From: Oscillospiraceae bacterium
Lineage (GTDB): Bacteria; Bacillota; Clostridia; Oscillospirales; Ruminococcaceae
Direction: 5' to 3'
Length of the DNA stretch: 58,821 nucleotides
NCBI GenBank assembly: GCA_017545185.1
Contig: JAFWQJ010000025.1
Span: forward strand, 1 to 58,821
Shown here in pieces: positions 1-7,348 of this stretch (positions within the stretch are counted from its first letter, which is position 1; each line of letters opens with the position of its first letter). The notes under the pieces are model-generated. The model saw only the letters and a list, made by a program, of their open reading frames with translations, made no database searches and was not told the DNA's origin. The translations under genes and the position numbers were made by a program.

Positions 1-1473
1 ATAGACTTCCCTGCTCGGGATCGTGTACTCGTCGCTTGCGTTTTCGCTGCGGAGCGCCTGACGGTAATAGTAGCCGATCCAGTCTGCGATCATCTGGTGA
101 CCGCCGTTGCCCGGGTGGATGTTATCGCCGCTGCCGTACTGTGAATCCCAGTTGACGCTGCCGCTGCGGAGTGCATTTCTGCCGCTGATGACCGGAAGAT
201 CGTAGTTCTCGCCGACCTTCGCCATCCAGTCCTCATTCGTGTCGTAACCCTTCTGGCAGAGCGTGATCAGCACGACAGCCGGTTCATTCTCCTGCATCAG
301 GCACTTTTTCACAAGTGCTTCGTAGGACTTCTGGAAACGCTCGCTGCCCTGGTCGTTGACGGCGAACTCGATGAAGATGATCTCGCAGCCCTTGGAGAAG
401 ATGTCGTTATCCACGCGCATGTTTCCGACGACCGAGGACGTACCGGCAAGGCCCGCGTTCACAAACGAGACATTGTTGCCGGAACCGAACGTATTTTTGA
501 AATAGTTGCCGGAAATATTGACAAAGCTCTTGTCCGGGGAGCTGGACGAGCCGCCCTCGGTGATGGAGCCGCCGATATAGCCGATCGAGACCTTTTCGCC
601 TCTCTGTGCCTTCGCGATCTTCTCGCGGATGCGGTAGGTATTGCCGAGGCGGAGCAGGCTGCCCTGCAGCGTTTTCAGATCGTTGCCGGTCGCCTTTTCC
701 TGATAGTTGTCCCAGTCACCGACGATCTCGGTCTGCGGCTTGGCAGGCGGGAACAGGATAAAGTTTTTCAGCAGGGACAGGTCAACCGCATTGATGACCT
801 GATTCTCGTCAAAGTCCGCACCGGCTTCAACGGTCTCCTCCTGACAGGACAGATACTTTGCGAGATAAACGCAGTCCGCCATATCGACGGTCATGTCGCC
901 GTTGGCATCGCCCTTTTTGATCGAAGCCGGAGAGCCGTTCACGGTGACGGAATCCACATAGAAATCGCAGAGGGATTCGGTCGTCTCGACGTAAATGCTC
1001 ATGTCGGTCGCGCCGTCCGGCACCTCAAAGGATGTGTTTTCCAGCTTGCACCACGATTCGCTTTCGACCGACGCGACTGCGATATCGACATATTTCGTGG
1101 TTCCGCCGACGGAGCACTGCATCGAAAGCTTCATCTCGACCGCTTCACCGGTCGCCTGATACACGGCCGCCGAAACGCTGTAGGTCTGGCCGGCACTCAT
1201 CAGCGAAGAAACGTCACGGCTCGCGCCGTTCCATGATGCTGTACGTCCGCTGACGAACAGCGCGCAGTTCGTGGTGTTATGCTGGTCGGATGTCCACTGT
1301 ACCTCTGCGCCGCCTCTGCCGGTGAAACTGTCGTTTGTGGTCTCAAAGTCCGCATAGAGCAGCTTGGCAGCCGATGCCGGCAATACAGGGAACAGTGCTG
1401 CCGTCGAAATTGCCGTTACAAATCCGAGCGTCATCGAAAGCAGCTTTTTTCCTTTTGTTTGCATTCTTTTCAT
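1..1473 (-). CDS. Secreted SGNH/GDSL esterase with internal dockerin (3' end outside window)
   Basis: The gene starts at the ATG at 1473 and runs off the left edge with 491 residues visible. A signal peptide with a basic start and hydrophobic core ends at about residue 36 (ASA-A). Residues 38-180 form a beta-rich module like CBM4/9/22. Residues 187-240 are a type I dockerin with two EF-hand-like repeats (DANGDMTVDMAD and DFDENQVINAVD). From about 296 an SGNH hydrolase follows: Ser303 in GGSITEGG, Asn373-Asp374 in AVND, and a D450-x-x-H453 catalytic pair. Such enzymes deacetylate plant polysaccharides such as xylan, but the substrate here is inferred. The dockerin lies between the binding and catalytic modules instead of at the C-terminus. 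It would attach the enzyme to a scaffoldin outside the cell. The C-terminus cannot be seen. Confidence 0.85.
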   Translation of the reverse strand, partial: MKRMQTKGKKLLSMTLGFVTAISTAALFPVLPASAAKLLYADFETTNDSFTGRGGAEVQWTSDQHNTTNCALFVSGRTASWNGASRDVSSLMSAGQTYSVSAAVYQATGEAVEMKLSMQCSVGGTTKYVDIAVASVESESWCKLENTSFEVPDGATDMSIYVETTESLCDFYVDSVTVNGSPASIKKGDANGDMTVDMADCVYLAKYLSCQEETVEAGADFDENQVINAVDLSLLKNFILFPPAKPQTEIVGDWDNYQEKATGNDLKTLQGSLLRLGNTYRIREKIAKAQRGEKVSIGYIGGSITEGGSSSSPDKSFVNISGNYFKNTFGSGNNVSFVNAGLAGTSSVVGNMRVDNDIFSKGCEIIFIEFAVNDQGSERFQKSYEALVKKCLMQENEPAVVLITLCQKGYDTNEDWMAKVGENYDLPVISGRNALRSGSVNWDSQYGSGDNIHPGNGGHQMIADWIGYYYRQALRSENASDEYTIPSREVY

Positions 1474-1911
1474 AGAAACCTCCCTTTGTGTTTCCGGCGT
1501 TCGCATCGCCGGTCTGAAGTCCCCCATGTACGGTTTTGCGTACAGATTTTGATGACAGAAACCGGAACCTGTACACAGCTTTTACCTTTTCAGTATAATC
1601 CTTTTCAGACATCATGTCAAGTATATAAAATGCTGATTTACTGTACAATCTTCATTTTTTATACCGTTTTCACTAAAATTGACCGGATGCCGTTTGATTC
1701 ATTCGGATTTTTGCAGTCCGGTTTAGGGCAATTTTGTCCTGAAACCGCCGATCCTGTACGAACATCTTTGCGGGATCATGCAGACTTTTCCGTGATTCTG
1801 CACAATCATATAGGTAAAATATAAAAATATATAAAGTCGTGAACGAAAAACGTGCTTTCGTTTGTTTATATAATGATAGCATATCCCGAACCAGACCCTA
1901 AGGAGGTACCA
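1474..1911. other. Divergent intergenic region between the esterase and the ECF operon
   Basis: A 438-base gap with no convincing gene. It holds the minus-strand promoter of the esterase (1592-1620) and, toward the plus-strand operon, a TATAAT at 1869-1874 and an inverted repeat AACGAAA-N7-TTTCGTT at 1842-1862. That repeat, preceded by GTG and containing GAAC, could be an ECF-type -35 region or an operator for autoregulation. Confidence 0.5.
1592..1620 (-). promoter_or_regulatory. Sigma-A promoter of the SGNH esterase gene
   Basis: Reading on the minus strand, TTGACA (1615-1620) and TATACT (1592-1597) are separated by exactly 17 bases and lie about 120 bases upstream of the ATG at 1473. Confidence 0.75.
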
Positions 1912-3669
1912 ATGAACGAACAGGAATACCGGCGGGCTGTCCGGCAGATCCGCTGGACGGATGCCAAACGGAAAGAGATCGAGACGATCCTCTCAAGACC
2001 GTTTGCTGCATCCGCAGAAGCAAATGACTGGCCGGAGACCGCAGAGCATCACAAAATTGTTGTCACACATGACAGCGCAAAGCGAACGGAGGAGAAAGAG
2101 ATGAAACAGCACAAATCCAGAAAGCTTCTGCTATTCGGAATTGCGGCAGCAGTCCTCGCGACCGGCGGCGCCGTTGCGGCAGTCGCAGGCAATGTCCGCA
2201 ACAGGACGAAAACGGTTGATATCACGCATGAAAACGGCACCGTTCTGCACCTGACGGATGAAAACAATACTCCCTATTATAAATGTAAGGACACGATCCA
2301 GTACAGTCTCAACAGATATGACGACCCAAAGACCTATGTAACCCCGGTTGAGGGCGGCTGCTTCTATTATCAGGAGACAGTCAATCACGAGGAAGAGGAT
2401 TATGTGCTGATGTATTCCGATTTTGCGTCCGGTCAGTCCGTTCCGGTTTGCGCAAAGCCGAACTGCAAGCATGACGGCAGCGAGTTCTGCACGGCATCCT
2501 CCCGCGTGTATGCGCCGTCACATCTGGAATATCATGACGGTTATCTCTATTCCATGACAACCAAATTCCTGCATCCGGAAAACCGTGATATGAGCTGTTC
2601 CGATCTCGGCATTCACGGTATGGTCAGCCGGGAAAACGACGCTGAATTTCATCCGCTTCCCCCGGAGGAAGGCAGACAGGTCCTGCTGCGGTATTCGCCG
2701 GACGGAACCCAGATCGAGGAGCTGCATGATTTCGGAACCGGCATCGGCGTCAGCGACTGCCTCTATCACCGCGGTTATATCTGGTGCATCGTGCAGCTTC
2801 AGAACTCCGGCGAATCCAGTGAAAACGCGATCACAGGCGACTTTGCCAATTTCGTCAACGGCGGCTGGCAGCTCTGGGGCTATGAGCTTTCGACCGGCAA
2901 GCTGGTCTGTCTCTCCAACGGCATGACACTGCCGGATAAAAACCATGTGAACAACAAGCCGATAGACTTTGTTGCATCCGGTGACTATTTATATCTCTCC
3001 CGCGACACCTTTGACTGGTCGGGTTCAACGGGCAATGTTGTCCGCATCTCGCTGCTGACCGGCAAGGAAGAACCCGTTGTTTCCGGTGATGATTACGCAG
3101 GCGGACTGACACAGAATAAAGCATTCTGCTACAGCACGCGGAAGATCAAGGGCGTTCAGCTCAATCAGTTTTACACGACCGATCTTCTGACAGGCGAAAA
3201 AACAGAGCCCAAAGCCATTCTTAAAAATCTGACCGGAGAAAACGGCATCAAGCTGCTTCTGTACCCTTTTATGGACAATGCGTATATTTACCTCAGCAAA
3301 GAAATGGCAAGAATTCCCGGCGAAAGCACCAAAGCGGATATTGACGACGAATCTGAACCGAGCGGGATCTGTGTCTATGATTTCGACCTGAATATGATCG
3401 CGCAGTCTGACATTATTCTGAATATGATCGACGATATGGCTCCTGACACGAAACCCGGTGTCATCAGACTCACGGGGCAGCAGCTTATCTGTGAATATCA
3501 GGATATGCTTTATATTCAGGAATACGAATTCAAACTGGACGAAACGACCGGACTGGAAGCTGCCGGCAGCGAAAAGAACAACAGATGCACGATCAAGCGT
3601 TTTCCGGTTTCCGATCTGCTGAACGGCGGAGACGCGCATTACGAAACGGTGTGTTCCTATGAGTATTGA
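1912..3669 (+). CDS. Membrane-anchored propeller-like protein, probable anti-sigma partner
   Basis: 585 residues. ATG 1912 is chosen because AAGGAGG (1900-1906) sits five bases upstream. Residues 1-60 are a charged cytoplasmic segment. One transmembrane helix (LLLFGIAAAVLATGGAVAAV) follows at about 65-87, and the remaining 500 residues are extracytoplasmic. That part shows repeated beta-strand blocks (GGCFYYQE, GDYLYLS, DNAYIYLS) suggesting a beta-propeller, plus a Cys/His motif CAKPNCKHD often seen in clostridial lipoprotein or DUF5050-like propellers. The stop overlaps the ECF sigma gene by 11 bases, so the two are translationally coupled. Topology and coupling suggest an anti-sigma factor that senses something outside the cell, although no standard zinc anti-sigma motif is visible. 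The sigma-binding role is inference. Confidence 0.6.
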   Translation: MNEQEYRRAVRQIRWTDAKRKEIETILSRPFAASAEANDWPETAEHHKIVVTHDSAKRTEEKEMKQHKSRKLLLFGIAAAVLATGGAVAAVAGNVRNRTKTVDITHENGTVLHLTDENNTPYYKCKDTIQYSLNRYDDPKTYVTPVEGGCFYYQETVNHEEEDYVLMYSDFASGQSVPVCAKPNCKHDGSEFCTASSRVYAPSHLEYHDGYLYSMTTKFLHPENRDMSCSDLGIHGMVSRENDAEFHPLPPEEGRQVLLRYSPDGTQIEELHDFGTGIGVSDCLYHRGYIWCIVQLQNSGESSENAITGDFANFVNGGWQLWGYELSTGKLVCLSNGMTLPDKNHVNNKPIDFVASGDYLYLSRDTFDWSGSTGNVVRISLLTGKEEPVVSGDDYAGGLTQNKAFCYSTRKIKGVQLNQFYTTDLLTGEKTEPKAILKNLTGENGIKLLLYPFMDNAYIYLSKEMARIPGESTKADIDDESEPSGICVYDFDLNMIAQSDIILNMIDDMAPDTKPGVIRLTGQQLICEYQDMLYIQEYEFKLDETTGLEAAGSEKNNRCTIKRFPVSDLLNGGDAHYETVCSYEY

Positions 3670-4168
3670 GATGCAGCGGGAGAGTATCGCACTGTATGCA
3701 TTTCAGAAGTTCGGAGACACCGCACTGCAGGCCGCGTTCTGCTTCTTAGGGAGCAGGCCGGATGCGGAGGACATCGCGCAGGAGGTTTTCTTCGCGCTCC
3801 ACCGGGAGCCGCGGGAATTTGAGAACGACGAGCACCTCAAGGCGTTCATCCTGCGCGCGGTCATCAACCGCTGCAAGAATCTGCGGAAAAGCATCCGCTA
3901 CCGAATGCATATCAGTCTCGATGATGCAAGGGAAGCTGACCTTGCCGATGAGCAGGACGGATCGTCCGAGATCATTGACATGATCCGGGCACTGCCTGCG
4001 CCGTACAGTACAGTCGTGTTCCTGCATGACTGTGAGGGCTACACGATCCGCGAGATCGCGGAAATGCTTGGCAAAAAGGAAAACACGGTCAGTACGCAGC
4101 TCCGCCGGGGACATGAGCGTCTGCGCATGGAGATCGTCAACGCCGGCATTACAAATTATTCTCTCTGA
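3659..4168 (+). CDS. ECF-type RNA polymerase sigma factor
   Basis: 169 residues, normal for the sigma-70 ECF group. Region 2 is seen at about residues 10-75 (RPDAEDIAQEVFFALH is the typical region 2.2-2.3 signature). Region 4 at about 110-160 holds the helix-turn-helix (YTIREIAEMLGKKENTVSTQLRRGHERL). The ATG overlaps the upstream propeller gene by 11 bases. The ABC transporter genes follow at once, so the operon pairs a signal-responsive sigma factor with an exporter. In most ECF pairs the anti-sigma gene follows the sigma gene. Here the candidate partner comes first. Confidence 0.9.
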   Translation: MSIEMQRESIALYAFQKFGDTALQAAFCFLGSRPDAEDIAQEVFFALHREPREFENDEHLKAFILRAVINRCKNLRKSIRYRMHISLDDAREADLADEQDGSSEIIDMIRALPAPYSTVVFLHDCEGYTIREIAEMLGKKENTVSTQLRRGHERLRMEIVNAGITNYSL

Positions 4169-4183
4169 ACGGAAGTGATTGAC

Positions 4184-5068
4184 ATGCCGAACAAACTCGA
4201 AATCAAACACCTGACCAAGCTCTACGGCGATTTCCGTGCGCTGGACGACGTCAGCTTTACGCTGGAGCCCGGCGTGACAGGTCTGCTCGGTGCGAACGGC
4301 GCGGGCAAGTCCACGCTGATGAAGCTGATGACAGACTATATGAAGCGCACAAGCGGCGATATCCTCTGGAACGGTACGGATATTCTGAAAATGGGCAGCA
4401 AGTGGCGTGAGCTGGTCGGATATACCCCGCAGCTGCAGGGACTCTACGAGGACTTCTCCGCAAGACGCTTCCTCTATTATATGGGAACGCTGAAGGGCAT
4501 GAAGCGGAAGGATATCAAGGAGCAGACCGAGCAGATGCTGGAAGCCGTCAACCTCTCCGATGCGGCGCACAAGAAGATCGGGACGTTCTCCGGCGGTATG
4601 CGGCAGCGCGTGCTGCTGGCATCCAGTATGCTCGGCAGACCGCAGGTGCTGATCCTCGACGAACCGACGGCCGGTCTTGATCCTGAAGAACGCATCCGCA
4701 TCCGCAATGATATCGCAGAGCTGGCAAGAGACCGCATCGTGCTGCTGGCGACCCATGTTGTCAGCGATATCGCCTGCATTGCACAGAATGTGCTGCTTAT
4801 GCGAAAGGGAAAAGTCATTGCATTCGATACGCCGTCCGGAATGCTGGCCGACGCGGAGGGAAAGATCGGCGAATTTTCCGGGACTTATGATGAGATCCGG
4901 GCGCTGCAGAAGGAATATCCGAACGGCGAGATCGCGCAGTACAGGGACGGCTTTGTGCTCCGGGTCGCGGAGGACCCTCTGCCGGAAGGCTGCAGACCTG
5001 TCCGCGACGCGATCACATTGGAGGACGTCTGTCACCTGTACCTGAAAGGAGACCGCGAATATGGCTGA
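4184..5068 (+). CDS. ABC transporter ATP-binding protein
   Basis: 294 residues. An in-frame GTG at 4175 exists, but ATG 4184 has GGAAG (4171-4175) at proper spacing and is preferred. Walker A GANGAGKST, signature FSGGMRQRV, Walker B VLILDEPTAGLD and the switch His in LLATHVVSD are all present, so the ATPase should be active. The class resembles ATPases of CcmA/NatA-type exporters of peptides, antibiotics or ions. It overlaps the following permease gene by 8 bases, which marks that gene as its partner. The substrate is unknown. Confidence 0.92.
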   Translation: MPNKLEIKHLTKLYGDFRALDDVSFTLEPGVTGLLGANGAGKSTLMKLMTDYMKRTSGDILWNGTDILKMGSKWRELVGYTPQLQGLYEDFSARRFLYYMGTLKGMKRKDIKEQTEQMLEAVNLSDAAHKKIGTFSGGMRQRVLLASSMLGRPQVLILDEPTAGLDPEERIRIRNDIAELARDRIVLLATHVVSDIACIAQNVLLMRKGKVIAFDTPSGMLADAEGKIGEFSGTYDEIRALQKEYPNGEIAQYRDGFVLRVAEDPLPEGCRPVRDAITLEDVCHLYLKGDREYG

Positions 5069-7136
5069 GCTGAAAAGACTGCTGCTCAGCCCGAAGCAAA
5101 TCATCACGCTGCTGATGCTGGCGGTCATCAATCTGGCTCTGTTTTCCGGCTACTGCAGAAATGTGCAGGAGGAACAGAATGCCTATGTGAATATTCAGAC
5201 GAAAAGCCTGCGCACGCTGGTCAAACAGGTCAGTGAAGTCGAACACGAGGATACGCTGACATACATGAAAACGGGGTATTATGAATACCTTGATTACGTG
5301 CAGGAGCAGTCCGTGAAGCAAAGTCTCCTCGGGAAGCTTTCGGCAAAGAGCAGCTTTGTAACGCGCAATCTCGAAAAGACAGCGAAGGATTACGGAAAGC
5401 TGAAGGGGGTTCAGCTGGCAGACGGCGAAAACACGGGGATCAAGGCGGTCATGGATTACCGCGTAACGGATTATCTGCTGCTGATCGCACCGCTGCTTCT
5501 TGTACTGGAGCTTGCCGGTGATGCGGATTCCGCGATCGGTGCCCTGACGAGAACGACCAAACGCGGACGGGTCCCGCTTTGCATCATGCGGATCCTGTCG
5601 CTGATGATCCTGTCGGCGGCCTCAGTACTTCTGCTTTACGGCGGAAATATCCTGTATGCGGCCAAAACCTTCGGCGATCCCCTGCTGCACCGTGCGATTC
5701 AGTCTGTTCCGGCATTCAAATACTGCACACTGCGGATCACAGTCGGCGGCTATTATGCAGCAGCCGCACTGATGAAGCTTGCAGCCGTCACGGCTGTTTC
5801 GCTGACGGTATGGATTCTGTTTTCGCGGTTATACGCAGTGCTCAGCTGGCTGATTACCGTTCCCCTGCTGGCGATCCAGTATCTGCTCAGCACGGCGATC
5901 GTTCCGACGTCAGCACTCAATCATCTGAAATTCATCAACGTATTCACTGCGCTGGAATCGGATGTATTCTTCACGCAATACTGCAACCTCAACTGGTTCG
6001 GTCATCCGTCCGGGATCATGACGGATATCATTCTGGCCATGATCCTGATGCTCGCCGTTCTGACGGCACTGGCGGTCTGGATGATCGGTGTGCTTCGTCC
6101 CTTGCGGGCGGGTCAGCAGCTGGAAGCCGTCAAGGACCGCATCGTCAGGCGCATGTCGCGGTTTATGCCGGTGCATTCGCTGTTCGGCGCCGAGGGCTGG
6201 AAGCTGCTGTTTGCAGAGCGCGCGCTCCTGACTGCTGCGGTCTGCGCGGTATTCAGCGTCATGCTTTTCAGAAGCATCCATTTCTATCAGCAATCGGTTG
6301 ACGTCCAGAAGTTCTATACAAAGTATTCCGGCGAGATCACGCAGGAGAAGATCGACAAGGCACAGAAGATGCTGCTCGGCGAGGAGGATAAGCTCGATCA
6401 TGACAGCCAGTCCTTCCGGCTCTGCATGGCGAACGGCGGGTCAGAAGACATGAAAAACATGATCCGCATGCACATTCAGCAGGACTGGATGTACATGGAG
6501 CGGTACGAGGAATTTCTGGAAATGATGACAACGACCCGAGAGGCTGCGGAAAAAGGCGGCTTCAAGCCGTATCTTGTCAATGACGACTCATACAGGATCA
6601 TGATCACGGAGAATGCCTCAGAACGCCGCTGCTGTATGCTCCTGCTGCTGTTCCTGATCTTTTCGTTCTACGCGGTCGGCGCATACGACAACCGCTGGGA
6701 TACCAGACTGCTGCTGCGAAGCACCAGAAACGGCAGAGCCCGTATGCTGACGGCTCAGATCGCATGGACGAGCCTGCTGACTGCGCTGGCCGTGACCGCC
6801 TTCCACGGGATCTGCCTGTTCCGGCTCCATCAGGAGGTCGGGTTTACATACCCCGAAGCGATGATGCAGAATCTTGAGATGTTCCGGGGCATCGGCTTCC
6901 GGACGACGCTCGGCGGCTGCATTGCCCTGCTGATGATACAGCGATTTCTCGCTGCTGCAGCGGTCAGTGCGATCATCATGACGATCAGCAGGTGCAGCCG
7001 GACACCGCAGCGTGCGCTGCTGATTTCCATGATCGTTTTTGTCCTGCCGACGGCACTCGCTGAGAGCGGTTTATCCGTCATGCAGCGGTTTGATTTTGTA
7101 CGTTTTATGTCATGCTGCAAAAGTGTAATCAATTGA
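5061..7136 (+). CDS. Large ABC transporter permease
   Basis: 691 residues, ATG 5061 with AAAGGAG (5045-5051). The N-terminal helix (residues 8-28) is followed by an extracytoplasmic loop of about 100 residues. Then comes a membrane block at about 135-360, a second helix near 390 and an extracytoplasmic segment of about 120 residues, followed by further helices to the C-terminus. This is two ABC-2-like halves, each with a helix, a large outside loop and a helical bundle, fused in one chain. No family was firmly recognised. The partner ATPase is encoded just upstream with an 8-base overlap. A strong hairpin terminator follows the stop. Confidence 0.75.
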   Translation: MAELKRLLLSPKQIITLLMLAVINLALFSGYCRNVQEEQNAYVNIQTKSLRTLVKQVSEVEHEDTLTYMKTGYYEYLDYVQEQSVKQSLLGKLSAKSSFVTRNLEKTAKDYGKLKGVQLADGENTGIKAVMDYRVTDYLLLIAPLLLVLELAGDADSAIGALTRTTKRGRVPLCIMRILSLMILSAASVLLLYGGNILYAAKTFGDPLLHRAIQSVPAFKYCTLRITVGGYYAAAALMKLAAVTAVSLTVWILFSRLYAVLSWLITVPLLAIQYLLSTAIVPTSALNHLKFINVFTALESDVFFTQYCNLNWFGHPSGIMTDIILAMILMLAVLTALAVWMIGVLRPLRAGQQLEAVKDRIVRRMSRFMPVHSLFGAEGWKLLFAERALLTAAVCAVFSVMLFRSIHFYQQSVDVQKFYTKYSGEITQEKIDKAQKMLLGEEDKLDHDSQSFRLCMANGGSEDMKNMIRMHIQQDWMYMERYEEFLEMMTTTREAAEKGGFKPYLVNDDSYRIMITENASERRCCMLLLLFLIFSFYAVGAYDNRWDTRLLLRSTRNGRARMLTAQIAWTSLLTALAVTAFHGICLFRLHQEVGFTYPEAMMQNLEMFRGIGFRTTLGGCIALLMIQRFLAAAAVSAIIMTISRCSRTPQRALLISMIVFVLPTALAESGLSVMQRFDFVRFMSCCKSVIN

Positions 7137-7139
7137 CTG

Positions 7140-7183
7140 AATCGACCGGATTCTTCTGACAGTTCAGAATCCGGTCGATTTTG
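7140..7183 (+). terminator. Terminator of the ECF/ABC operon
   Basis: A perfect 15-bp stem (7140-7154 with 7166-7180) with an 11-base loop, followed by a short T-rich stretch, four bases after the permease stop. Confidence 0.8.
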
Positions 7184-7275
7184 ATAAAAAACTGTCAGGA
7201 GCACCAAAAACCGATAGCGTTTCCTCTGTAATGCACAAAAAGTTAGACAAAAATTTATCTTTCTTCGCAAAAGTG

Positions 7276-7304
7276 TTGATTTTTTCTCGGAATTGTAGTA
7301 TAAT
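7276..7304 (+). promoter_or_regulatory. Sigma-A promoter of the repeat-protein gene
   Basis: TTGATT (7276-7281) and TATAAT (7299-7304) with a 17-base spacer, 45 bases upstream of the start codon. Confidence 0.85.
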
Positions 7305-7348
7305 GGGATACGTAGAAAAATAACTGCCTTCCGGAGGTATTGATTAAC

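Noticed and set aside
3746-5131. Minus-strand open frame of 461 codons across the sigma and ABC genes
   Set aside because: Opposite strand of genes with complete motifs; His/Arg/Cys-rich with no recognisable domain.
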